Positions 1 through 8,059 of a stretch of DNA of 64,000 nucleotides are shown here, piece after piece. The notes under the pieces are model-generated. The model searched no databases. It was not told where the DNA came from and was given only the letters and a program-made list of their open reading frames with translations. The number at the start of each line of letters is the position of its first letter. Within the stretch, counting starts at the first letter, position 1. The stretch comes from Nocardia rhizosphaerihabitans (GTDB taxonomy: Bacteria > Actinomycetota > Actinomycetes > Mycobacteriales > Mycobacteriaceae). The position numbers were made by a program, and so were the translations under genes. The DNA is taken from assembly GCF_014646295.1 (NCBI RefSeq), contig NZ_BMNE01000002.1:498595-562594 (forward strand). The letters are read 5' to 3'.

Positions 1-1
1 C

Positions 2-709
2 CTCGGCGATGACGCGGCGGGCGATGAGCCCGAAGAGCGCGCCGAGACAGCCGATTCCGCGGATGCCGAACTCGATGACCCCGCGGCGGAGCCGGACCCG
101 GACACCACCGAAGGCGACGACGAGGCCGACCCGCCGGTCGCCGCGCGCATCCCGCCCGCGCCGCCCGCCCGCCTCGAAGACGTCACCGAAGACGTCACCG
201 AGGATGCCGACGACTTCGACGAGGACTTCGTGCCGAGCAGGCGCGGCCGCGGCGGCTACGACCCCGAGGCCGACGCCATCGCCCGCGCCGCCCGCTACAG
301 CTTCCGGCAGCGCGCCGTCCTCGGTCTCATCATCGCCACCATCCTGTTCGCCGCGTTCGGCCTGCTGCTGAACTCGATGTTCTGGTGGGCGTGCGGCCTG
401 TCCACGGCCGTGTTGGTCGGCTACCTGGCCTACCTGCGCAAGCAGGTCCACGTGGAGGAGGAGATCCGCCGCAGGCGCGCGGCCCGCCTCACCCGTGGCA
501 AGCGCCGCGAGGCCACCGCCACCCCAGAGGCCGCCACGACCCGGCGCACCATGGACCGCGACACCGCCCGCGCCCTGCGCCGCCGCTCCACCCTGCTCGA
601 CACCGACGACGAGGACCCGATGTTCGAGCACCTGGAAACCTTCGATCCGGCCACCGCGCGCGCCCTACGCACCCGGGTCGAAGACCTCGGCCGCGCAGTC
701 GGCGAGTAA
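2..709 (+). CDS. glpR: GlpR/SepX-like divisome membrane protein, C-terminal part (5' truncated)
   Basis: The reading frame is open from base 2, so the start lies to the left of the window. The visible 235 residues begin with a long acidic, proline-rich stretch (about residues 1-78). A basic linker and two hydrophobic segments follow (LIIATILFAAFGLLL and WWACGLSTAVLVGYLAYL, about residues 105-137), then a basic region with RRRRAARLTRGKRR and a charged tail. This matches the gephyrin-like molybdotransferase receptor GlpR (SepX in Streptomyces), a membrane partner of the divisome. Its place beside a tRNA gene and upstream of the rsmI-pmt-metG block fits Rv0996 of M. tuberculosis. The family call rests on layout and context; no catalytic motif exists to confirm it. 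Confidence 0.7.
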   Translation, partial: LGDDAAGDEPEERAETADSADAELDDPAAEPDPDTTEGDDEADPPVAARIPPAPPARLEDVTEDVTEDADDFDEDFVPSRRGRGGYDPEADAIARAARYSFRQRAVLGLIIATILFAAFGLLLNSMFWWACGLSTAVLVGYLAYLRKQVHVEEEIRRRRAARLTRGKRREATATPEAATTRRTMDRDTARALRRRSTLLDTDDEDPMFEHLETFDPATARALRTRVEDLGRAVGE

Positions 710-806
710 CTGGTCGAACCACGCATAACAGCAGGTCAGAGTACCGATTCGGTATCCGGGCGCAACGCCTGATACAGTGTCACAGCGCGGTTCGCCAGAG
801 CCGCAC

Positions 807-879
807 GGGGCTATAGCGCAGTTGGTAGCGCGTCTCGTTCGCATCGAGAAGGTCAGGGGTTCGATTCCCCTTAGCTCCA
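807..879 (+). tRNA. tRNA-Ala (anticodon CGC)
   Basis: A full cloverleaf folds by hand. The acceptor stem is GGGGCTA with TAGCTCC, and the D-stem is GCGC/GCGC. The anticodon stem TCTCG/CGAGA holds the loop TTCGCAT (anticodon CGC). The T-arm is AGGGG-TTCGATT-CCCCT and the discriminator base is A. The G3:U70 wobble pair, the main alanine identity element, is present. CCA is not encoded. A terminator follows directly. Confidence 0.95.
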
Positions 880-887
880 CTCCCCAG

Positions 888-918
888 AAATCCCCAGGTC
901 AGCAACCTGGGGATTTTT
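888..918 (+). terminator. Rho-independent terminator after tRNA-Ala
   Basis: A perfect 12-bp stem (AAATCCCCAGGT, 888-899, with ACCTGGGGATTT, 905-916) encloses a 5-nt loop and runs into a T-tract ending at 918. It lies only 9 bases after the tRNA and insulates the LuxR gene downstream. Confidence 0.9.
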
Positions 919-945
919 GCATTAGCCGGGAGGAGTGCACCGCAC

Positions 946-3660
946 ATGCCGACGGTCGGAAGAGTTGCCGAGCTGAAAGAACTGGCCGCGCTCGTGGACG
1001 GACCCGATGACCGCAGCGGCATCCTGATCGACGGGGAACCCGGAATCGGAAAGTCCTCGCTGGTCGACGAGACGGTGGCCATGGCGGCCGCGGCGGGGTT
1101 GCGGGTGCTGCGGACCACGGGCGCGGAAGCCGAACACGGCCTCGCCTATGCGGGGCTGCATCGGCTGTTGTACCCGCTGCGGCACGCGTTCGATGCGCTC
1201 CCCGCGCGCCAGTTCGATGCGCTGACGACCGCTTTGGGCATCTCGGACGTCGCGAGCGAGCCGAGCCCGCACCTGGTGGGGCTCGCCGCCCTGACGCTGC
1301 TGGCGGATGTGGCGGCCGAAAGGCCGCTGTTGGTCGTCGCCGAGGACGTGCACTGGCTCGATCCCGCCAGCGCCGAGGTCCTCGCCTTCGTCGCGCGCCG
1401 CATCTACTCCGAACCTGTCGCGCTGCTCGCGACCGTGCGCGACGGCACGAGCTCACCACTGCGTGAGGCCGAACTGGCCGCGATGCGGCTCGGGCCGCTG
1501 ACCGATGACGACGCGAACGCGCTGCTCGACAGCACCGCACCGGACCTGCCCGCCCAGCTTCGCCGCCGGGTGCTGGCCGAGGCGCACGGAAACCCGCTCG
1601 CGTTGACCGAACTGCCGACGGCCGCGGCGGATCTCGCCGAATCCACCCAGATCATCCCGTTGACAGAACGACTGGAGCGGGCGTTCTCGGCGCGCGGCGC
1701 GAAGCTGCCGGAGCGCACCCGGTCGGTCTTGCTGGTCGCGGCGCTCGACGATGGCAATGCCGTCACCGAAACCCTCGCTGCCGCGGGGATTCTCCTGGGA
1801 ACCGAGGTGGAGGCCGATATTCTCGCCCCTGCGGTGGCGGCCCGGTTGATCGATATCCGTTCCGGCACAGTGATGTTCCGTCATCCACTCGTCCGCTCGG
1901 CCCTCGTGGCGGCGGCGACTGCCGAACAACGCCGCCGGGCGCATCTGGCGATCGCCGACCTGCTCGCGGAATCCCCGGATCGGCAGGTGTGGCATCGGGC
2001 GGCGGGCACGGCCGGAGCCGACGAGGAAGTCGCCGCGGCACTCGAGGACGCCGCCGAACGATCCCGGCACCACGGCGGGGCGATCGCGGCGCTGGAACGG
2101 GCCGCGTCGCTCAGCGCCACGCCCGGCCGACGCGCGGATCGTCTGCTGCGCGCGGCGGAGCTGGCCATCGACGCCGGTCGTCGCGAGACGACCGAACGAC
2201 TGGTCGACGCCGCGCGTACGCTTCCCCTCACGGCCGGGCAGGAGGCCACCGCGAACTGGCTGGCCAGCGGGTTCGACGACGGAATGCGCGAAAGCCCTGC
2301 GCGCATCGGTGAGCTCGCCGTCCTCGCTGCCTCGGTGGCCGCGAACGGGTTTCCGGATGCCGCGCTGCGGATCCTGTGGGGAGCTGCCGCGCGGTGCTTC
2401 TGGTCCGAACCCGGACCCGATACCCGGCGCGCGGTGCTCACGGTCGCCGATACCTTCGGCATCCCCGACGGCGATCCGCGCAAGCTCGCGATCGACTCGA
2501 TCGTGGCCCCGTTCGAACGCGGCGAACAGGTACTCGGCCACCTGCGGGCGCTGGCCGCGACCACCGGACGCGAGACCGAGGTCGATCACTTTCTCAGCAG
2601 CGCGGCCTACCAGGTCGGTGCTTTCGATCTCGCCGCGCATTTCGCCGGCGCGGCCGCGCCCGGATTCCGTGCCGCCGGGCAGCTGGGGTTGTTGACCAGG
2701 GCACTCGCGATCCAGGCTTGGAGTCTGGCCCGGGTCGGTGACCTCGCCGCCGCCGCGCCGATCGCGGCCGAGGCCGCGGCTTTCGCGCTGGAGACCGGGC
2801 AGCCGTTCATGCACGCGTCAGCCATCGGCGTGCAGGCCGAAATCGCCGCGCTGCGAGGGGACTACACGCAGGCCGCAGCGCTCGTGGCGGACACCGAACG
2901 GATCGGACTTGCCGCCGCCGTGCGGCCCGTGCTGGCCACCGTGCAGCTCACCCGAGGACTCATCGCGCTCGGTGAGGGCCGCTTCGATGACGCCTTCACC
3001 GATCTGGTCCGTATCCACGATCCGCGCGACCCGGCGCATTCACCGGCGCTGGCCGCGTATTTCCTCACCGAACTCGCCGAGGCCGCCGTCCGCGCCGGGC
3101 ATACCGACGCCATGACCGAACTGCTACGCGGGCTGGAACCCGCGGCGGCAGCCACCTCCTCGCCCGCATTGCACATCGGAATGCGCTACGCCCGAGCGGT
3201 TCTCGCCGGTGACAACGCCGCAGAGCTGTTCGCCACGGCGCTGGCGGCGGATCTCACCGGCTGGCCCGCCGAACGCGGCCGCTTGCATCTCGCGTACGGC
3301 GAGTGGCTGCGGCGACAGCGTCGGGTCGTGGAATCGCGCACCCATCTGCGCACGGCGCGCGAGGTTTTCGATGCCCTCGGCTTCACCGCGTGGAGCGAAC
3401 GGGCTCGCCTGGAACTGCGCAGCGCCGGCGAGTCGAGCCCGAATCGCGACCCGGATGCCAGGGAACGGCTCACCCCGCACGAGCTGAGCATCGCGCAACT
3501 GGCGGCACAGGGGCTGACCAATCGGGAGATCGGGCAGCGGCTCTACCTGTCGCACCGGACCGTCAGCACACACCTGCACCGGATCTTCCCGAAGCTCGGA
3601 ATCAGCGCACGTGGGGACCTCGCGGCGCTGCTGCCCGCCCTGGACGAAACGGCCGGTTGA
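946..3660 (+). CDS. LAL-type LuxR transcriptional regulator with AAA ATPase domain
   Basis: A 904-residue STAND-type regulator. A P-loop sits at the N-terminus (GEPGIGKSS, about residues 30-38) and a Walker B region at about 128-140 (LLVVAEDVHWLD). A long helical, TPR-like middle follows, and a LuxR-type helix-turn-helix lies at about 837-895 (LTPHELSIAQLAAQGLTNRE and LSHRTVSTHLHRIFPKLGI). The size and layout are those of the large ATP-binding LuxR (LAL/MalT-like) family, which responds to a ligand through the ATPase module. GGGAGGAG lies upstream of the ATG. It reads toward the Tat lipoprotein hydrolase 63 bases downstream, a plausible target or co-transcribed gene, but no operator was identified. 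Confidence 0.9.
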   Translation: MPTVGRVAELKELAALVDGPDDRSGILIDGEPGIGKSSLVDETVAMAAAAGLRVLRTTGAEAEHGLAYAGLHRLLYPLRHAFDALPARQFDALTTALGISDVASEPSPHLVGLAALTLLADVAAERPLLVVAEDVHWLDPASAEVLAFVARRIYSEPVALLATVRDGTSSPLREAELAAMRLGPLTDDDANALLDSTAPDLPAQLRRRVLAEAHGNPLALTELPTAAADLAESTQIIPLTERLERAFSARGAKLPERTRSVLLVAALDDGNAVTETLAAAGILLGTEVEADILAPAVAARLIDIRSGTVMFRHPLVRSALVAAATAEQRRRAHLAIADLLAESPDRQVWHRAAGTAGADEEVAAALEDAAERSRHHGGAIAALERAASLSATPGRRADRLLRAAELAIDAGRRETTERLVDAARTLPLTAGQEATANWLASGFDDGMRESPARIGELAVLAASVAANGFPDAALRILWGAAARCFWSEPGPDTRRAVLTVADTFGIPDGDPRKLAIDSIVAPFERGEQVLGHLRALAATTGRETEVDHFLSSAAYQVGAFDLAAHFAGAAAPGFRAAGQLGLLTRALAIQAWSLARVGDLAAAAPIAAEAAAFALETGQPFMHASAIGVQAEIAALRGDYTQAAALVADTERIGLAAAVRPVLATVQLTRGLIALGEGRFDDAFTDLVRIHDPRDPAHSPALAAYFLTELAEAAVRAGHTDAMTELLRGLEPAAAATSSPALHIGMRYARAVLAGDNAAELFATALAADLTGWPAERGRLHLAYGEWLRRQRRVVESRTHLRTAREVFDALGFTAWSERARLELRSAGESSPNRDPDARERLTPHELSIAQLAAQGLTNREIGQRLYLSHRTVSTHLHRIFPKLGISARGDLAALLPALDETAG

Positions 3661-3723
3661 GCGACACCGATTACGTCATCCGACGCTCGCGGCGGGGTCG
3701 GTGCGCTGCCTAGCGTCGATGAC

Positions 3724-4773
3724 ATGGACATCAATCGACGACGGCTTTTCGGTGGAGCGCTCGCGGCGGGCGCCGCCGGCCTGGCCGCGACTTCCCTCGG
3801 CGCCTGCGCCACCGACGCCGCCACGGCGCCCGCGGGCGCCACACCCGGCGCGGCCCTGCGAGCGGGATCGGGGGCCAACACGAGCCTTGGCCCCATCAAG
3901 AAGATCGAGGCAGGCGTCCTCGAGGTCGCCTACGCCGAGTTCGGGCCGGTCACCGGACAGCCCGTGATTCTGCTGCACGGCTGGCCCTACGACGCCTACA
4001 GCTTCGCCGATGTCGGCCCGCTGCTTGCCGAGGCCGGATACCGGGTGCTCGTCCCGTTCCTGCGTGGCTACGGCGAGACCGCCTTCCTGTCCGCGCAGAC
4101 CGTCCGCAACGGGCAGCAATCGGCCATCGCGCGCGACATCATCGACTTCATGGACGCCCTGCGCATCGACAAGGCCGTCCTCGGCGGATTCGATTGGGGC
4201 GCGCGCACGGTCGACATCGTCGCCGCGCTGTGGCCACAACGCGTCAAGGCGATGGTCGCGGTGAGCGGATACCTCATCACCCGGCTGGCCGCACAGCAGC
4301 AGCCGTTGCCGCCCGAAGCCGAACTCGAGTGGTGGTATCAGTACTACTTCGCCACCGAACGCGGACGCCTCGGATACACCCGTAATCGCCACGATTTCAA
4401 CAAGCTCATCTGGCGGCGTGCCTCCCCGGCCTGGGATTTCGACGAAGCCACCTACCGCCGCAGCGCCACCGCCTTCGACAATCCCGATCACGTCGACATC
4501 GTCATCTCCAACTACCGGTGGCGGCTGAGCCTGGCGCCCGGCGAACCGCAATACGACGCCTACGAACAGCAACTCGCCGCAGGCCCCGCCATCTCCGTGC
4601 CCGCCATCACCATCAGCAGCGATTTCGACGGCGCGGCCAAAGACGGCAGGGGATACCGCGACAAGTTCACCGGCAAATACGAGCATCGCGTCTTCGACGG
4701 CATCGGGCACAACGTCCCGCAGGAAGCGCCGAAGCCGTTCGCGCAGGCGATCATCGACGCCGACCGGCTGTGA
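3724..4773 (+). CDS. Tat-exported lipoprotein alpha/beta hydrolase (epoxide hydrolase/dehalogenase type)
   Basis: The protein has 349 residues. The N-terminus has twin arginines (INRRRLFGG), a hydrophobic alanine-rich stretch and a lipobox-like LGAC, so a Tat-exported lipoprotein is predicted. The mature part is an alpha/beta hydrolase with the oxyanion motif HGWPYD and a nucleophile elbow GGFDWG, where the nucleophile is Asp rather than Ser. The catalytic His lies in GIGHNVPQE near the C-terminus. An Asp nucleophile is typical of epoxide hydrolases and haloalkane or fluoroacetate dehalogenases, so a hydrolytic attack on an epoxide or carbon-halogen bond is inferred. The substrate is unknown. 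TAGCGT just upstream of the start could be a -10 box. Confidence 0.8.
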   Translation: MDINRRRLFGGALAAGAAGLAATSLGACATDAATAPAGATPGAALRAGSGANTSLGPIKKIEAGVLEVAYAEFGPVTGQPVILLHGWPYDAYSFADVGPLLAEAGYRVLVPFLRGYGETAFLSAQTVRNGQQSAIARDIIDFMDALRIDKAVLGGFDWGARTVDIVAALWPQRVKAMVAVSGYLITRLAAQQQPLPPEAELEWWYQYYFATERGRLGYTRNRHDFNKLIWRRASPAWDFDEATYRRSATAFDNPDHVDIVISNYRWRLSLAPGEPQYDAYEQQLAAGPAISVPAITISSDFDGAAKDGRGYRDKFTGKYEHRVFDGIGHNVPQEAPKPFAQAIIDADRL

Positions 4774-4776
4774 ATA

Positions 4777-4811
4777 TCCGGCTCCGGGCGCTCGGCGTGC
4801 CCGGAGCCGGA
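4777..4811. terminator. Bidirectional terminator-like hairpin between convergent genes
   Basis: TCCGGCTCCGGGC (4777-4789) pairs perfectly with GCCCGGAGCCGGA (4799-4811) around a 9-nt loop, between the convergent hydrolase and ABC-F genes. There is no T-tract, which is usual for high-GC actinobacteria. Confidence 0.65.
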
Positions 4812-4816
4812 CGTGG

Positions 4817-6424
4817 TCACAGGCCGGCGCGCGCCTCGATGCGGCCGCCCGGCTCGAGCTCGACGACAGTGTCGATGCCGATTCTGCGCAGGAACGGGTA
4901 GTCGTGGCTGACCACCAGGATCGAGCCGCGATAGTCGGCCAGCGCTTCGACCAGTTGCTCGACACTGGAGATATCGAGGTTGTTGGTCGGCTCGTCCAGA
5001 ATCAGCAGCTGGGCGGGCGGGTCGGCGAACAACAAGCGCGCCAGCGAGACCCGAAAGCGTTCACCGCCGGACAGCGTCGACACGGGCCGTTGCACGCTGC
5101 TGCCGCGCAACAGCAGACGGGCCAGCTGGTTGCGGATGGTGGCCGGTGCGGTGGTGGTGGCCACGGCCCCGACATTGTCGAGCGCGCTGGCTCGCTCGTC
5201 CAGGTTGTCCAGACGTTGCGGCAGATACCCCACCCGGTCGGTGAGCAGCCTGCCTCGCTCCGGGTCGCGACCCGCGAGCAGGTTTTCGATCAGTGTCGTC
5301 TTGCCCGCGCCGTTGGGGCCGATCAGGGCGACGCGTTCCGGGCCCTGGATGACGACGCGCCGGTCACCGTCGCGCAGTTCCGCGATGCGCCGGCTGCGCG
5401 GCACATCGGGATCGGGCAGTTCGAGATGGATGTGCTCGTCGCGGCGGACCCGCGACGACGCGGAATCCAGGACATCTTGGGCCGCACGGACTTTCGCATC
5501 CAGCGTGCTGCGCATGCCCCCGGCCGAGCTTTGCGCCCTACTGGCCCTGTTGCCCGCGAGAATCCGCGGAATTCCCCCGTCCCGCTGTGTCGCCCTGGCG
5601 GTGCGCTCGCGTCTGGCGAGCTTGGTCTCGGCCTCGATCCGCTGCCGCTTCTCGACCTTCAACGCCTGTTCGGCGGTTCGAGCCGCCTGCGCGGCCGCCG
5701 CTTGCTCCTGGTCGACGTACTGCTGCCAGGCGCTGTAGGGCCCGCCGAACACCTCCAGCGTCGCGGCCCGCAGTTCCGCGGTGGCGTCCATCCGCTCGAG
5801 CAGTTCGAGATCATGACTGACCACGATGAGCGTGCCCGGCCACGAATCCACGAATTCGGCCAACTTGGCACGGGTTTCGCGGTCGAGGTTGTTGGTCGGC
5901 TCGTCGAGCAGGGTGATCGGCGTGCGCTGGATCCGCAGCCCGGTGATCGCGACGAGCACCGCTTCACCACCGGAGATCTCGTCGACCCGGCGGTCCAGAT
6001 CGGTGGCGCTGAAACCGATGTCGTGGAGCGCTTCGTCGGCGCGGGATTCGATGTCCCAGTCGTCGCCGATCGTCTCGAAGTGTTCGTCGCCGGTCCGGCC
6101 GGATTCGATCGCCCGCAGGGCCGCGAGCTTGCCGGCGATACCGAGCAATTGCGCGACGGTGGCATCGCGACCGAGGGTGAGCGTCTGCGGGAGGTAGCCC
6201 ACCGGGCCGGTGGTTTCGATGCGCCCGGACGTCGGCGTCAGAATCCCCGCGATCAGCCGCAACAGCGTCGATTTCCCGGCGCCGTTGCGGCCGACCAAAC
6301 CGGTGCGCCCGGTGTTCAATGTTGCGTTGAGCCCGGACAGCGCGACAGTGCCGTCGGGCCATTCGAAGGACAGATTCCGCAGCGTGATGGCAGCGGACAT
6401 GGATGTGGACATGGATGTGGACAT
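4817..6424 (-). CDS. ABC-F family ATP-binding protein (ribosome-associated type)
   Basis: Two ABC ATPase modules sit in one soluble chain of 535 residues without membrane segments. The first has Walker A GRNGAGKST, a signature ISGGE and Walker B LLDEPTNNLD. The second has GPNGAGKTT, LSGGERFRVSLARLL and LILDEPTNNLD. A charged linker with many Arg and Lys lies between them. This is the ABC-F layout, whose members bind the ribosomal E site and either resolve stalled translation or protect against ribosome-targeting antibiotics; which applies here cannot be read from sequence. The start is placed at the first of three in-frame ATG codons made by a 12-bp tandem repeat, because AGGAAAG lies 9 bases before it. 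The gene stands alone, with about 190 bases of leader upstream. Confidence 0.85.
   Translation of the reverse strand: MSTSMSTSMSAAITLRNLSFEWPDGTVALSGLNATLNTGRTGLVGRNGAGKSTLLRLIAGILTPTSGRIETTGPVGYLPQTLTLGRDATVAQLLGIAGKLAALRAIESGRTGDEHFETIGDDWDIESRADEALHDIGFSATDLDRRVDEISGGEAVLVAITGLRIQRTPITLLDEPTNNLDRETRAKLAEFVDSWPGTLIVVSHDLELLERMDATAELRAATLEVFGGPYSAWQQYVDQEQAAAAQAARTAEQALKVEKRQRIEAETKLARRERTARATQRDGGIPRILAGNRASRAQSSAGGMRSTLDAKVRAAQDVLDSASSRVRRDEHIHLELPDPDVPRSRRIAELRDGDRRVVIQGPERVALIGPNGAGKTTLIENLLAGRDPERGRLLTDRVGYLPQRLDNLDERASALDNVGAVATTTAPATIRNQLARLLLRGSSVQRPVSTLSGGERFRVSLARLLFADPPAQLLILDEPTNNLDISSVEQLVEALADYRGSILVVSHDYPFLRRIGIDTVVELEPGGRIEARAGL
6398..6424 (-). repeat. 12-bp tandem repeat spanning the ABC-F start codon
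   Basis: On the minus strand the 12-mer ATGTCCACATCC occurs twice and is followed by a third ATGTCC, giving three in-frame ATG codons (6424, 6412, 6400) that encode MSTSMSTSMS. Loss or gain of one unit would change the N-terminus and the spacing from the ribosome binding site without shifting the frame. Confidence 0.85.
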
Positions 6425-6443
6425 GGGTCGTCGACTCTTTCCT

Positions 6444-6457
6444 GCTCGTGAACGAGC
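6444..6457. promoter_or_regulatory. Palindrome upstream of ABC-F gene
   Basis: GCTCGTGAACGAGC is an inverted repeat with 6-bp arms and a 2-bp centre, beside the ribosome binding site of the ABC-F gene. It could be an operator or part of a leader hairpin. It is short, so the call is weak. Confidence 0.3.
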
Positions 6458-6616
6458 GGCCGCAAGTTCGCGCCGTGGTCGAACCATCGGCGCGTGATTC
6501 GGAACTGTGCGGAGCCAGGCGAAGGCGAGAATGTGTGATCGGAAGCGCCGCCTTCGACTGGGCGGCTAGATTCTGTCGACTTCCTCGATGAGCACGTGGC
6601 CACCCTAGCAGCGGTC

Positions 6617-8059
6617 TCAGACGGTGATGGTCTGGTATTCGGTGTACTGGCCGAGGCCGACGGCGCCGTATTCGCGGCCGATTCCGCTGGCCTTGAAACC
6701 TCCGAAGGGACCGTCGAATCCGACCGGCGCACCGTTGACGGTGACCGTGCCTGCCCGGATTCGGCGGGCCACGGCAACCGCCGCCGCCTCGTCCGCCGAC
6801 CACACGCCACCGGAGAGGCCGTAGTCGGAATCGTTGGCGATGCGGATCGCGTCATCGATGTCGTCGTAGGCCATGACGACCAGGACGGGGCCGAAGATCT
6901 CCTCCCGTGCGATGCGCATGGCAGGGGTCACGTCGGCGAAAACCGTCGGTGTGACATAGAAACCGTCCCGCAGCCCGGGTGGCAGCTGCGGGCCACCACA
7001 GACCAGGCGCGCGCCTTCACCGATGCCGGCCTCGATGTAGTCGCGGACCCGCTGCTGCTGATCGCCGCGGACCATCGGCCCGATGAAGGTTTCCGGGTCG
7101 CGTGGGTCACCGACCGGCAAGGACTCGACCAGCGCGCTCAGCGCCGCGACCACCTCCCCGTAGCGGGAGCTCGGGGCGAGGATCCGGGTGTGGGCGATGC
7201 AGGACTCGCCGTTGTTCAGCAGCGCAGCGAACTTCAGGCCCTGCATCACCACGGTCAGATCGGCGTCGGGCAGGATCACCGCCGCCGATTTGCCGCCCAG
7301 TTCCAGACTGACCCGTTTGAGCTGGGAGCCGGCGATGGACGCGATCCGGCGGCCGGCGCCGGTCGAGCCGGTGAACGCGATCTTGTCCACCAGCGGATGG
7401 GAGATCAGGTACTCGCTCGTATCCCGTTCGGCGGGCAGCACACTGAGCACGCCGTCCGGCAGCCCGATGCGATCCATCAGCTCGGCCAGCAGCCCCATGC
7501 TCAGCGAGTTCTCCGGAGATACCTTCAGCACCACGCAGTTTCCGGTGAGCAAGGCGGGCAGCAGCTTCGATGTCGCGGCGGAGAAGGGCGAGTTCCACGG
7601 GATCACCGCGGCCACCACGCCGACCGGTTCGCGCCGTACCACGCTGCGCACGCGCGCATCCGGGTCCGACGGAGTGAGCGTGCGCTCCCAGTCGAAATCC
7701 TCGGCGGCCGCGAAGTAGGCGTTCGCCTGCCGGGTCAGACCGGCCTGGCCTGCCTGGGTGAACCAGGTGGCCGAACCGTTTTCGGCGGTGATGAGCGCGG
7801 CGATCCGGTCGGCCTGTTCCTCGCGCAGCCGGTTGAACCGTCGAAACATCGCGATTCGCGCGGCGGCCGGGGTGTCGCGCCACTCGCGGCTGTCGAACGC
7901 CGCCTGCGCCGCCGCCACCGCGCGGTCGATATCGGCGGGCTGGGCCTGCGCGGCTGCGCCGAGGAGCGATCGGTCGTGCGGGGACAGGATCTCCAGGAGC
8001 GCCGGTTCGCTGGGTTCGGTCCACGATCCGCCGATGTAGAGCTGCTCGTAGGTGATCAT
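6617..8059 (-). CDS. NAD(P)-dependent aldehyde dehydrogenase
   Basis: 480 residues, a normal length for the superfamily. It shows the cofactor-binding region with IPWNSPF, then GSTGAG, the general base Glu in LELGGKSA and the catalytic Cys in NNGESCIAH. The C-terminal EEIFGPVL motif is also present. It oxidises an aldehyde to the acid; the substrate is not evident. The start is the ATG at 8059, which overlaps the stop of the upstream flavin reductase as ATGA, so the two are translationally coupled. It is the last gene of a four-gene minus-strand run and probably removes reactive aldehydes together with its neighbours (inference). Confidence 0.9.
   Translation of the reverse strand: MITYEQLYIGGSWTEPSEPALLEILSPHDRSLLGAAAQAQPADIDRAVAAAQAAFDSREWRDTPAAARIAMFRRFNRLREEQADRIAALITAENGSATWFTQAGQAGLTRQANAYFAAAEDFDWERTLTPSDPDARVRSVVRREPVGVVAAVIPWNSPFSAATSKLLPALLTGNCVVLKVSPENSLSMGLLAELMDRIGLPDGVLSVLPAERDTSEYLISHPLVDKIAFTGSTGAGRRIASIAGSQLKRVSLELGGKSAAVILPDADLTVVMQGLKFAALLNNGESCIAHTRILAPSSRYGEVVAALSALVESLPVGDPRDPETFIGPMVRGDQQQRVRDYIEAGIGEGARLVCGGPQLPPGLRDGFYVTPTVFADVTPAMRIAREEIFGPVLVVMAYDDIDDAIRIANDSDYGLSGGVWSADEAAAVAVARRIRAGTVTVNGAPVGFDGPFGGFKASGIGREYGAVGLGQYTEYQTITV

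Noticed and set aside
807..3660. Integrative element at tRNA-Ala
   Set aside because: No integrase, excisionase or repeated tRNA 3' end was found in the window. The tRNA position alone does not prove insertion by such an element.
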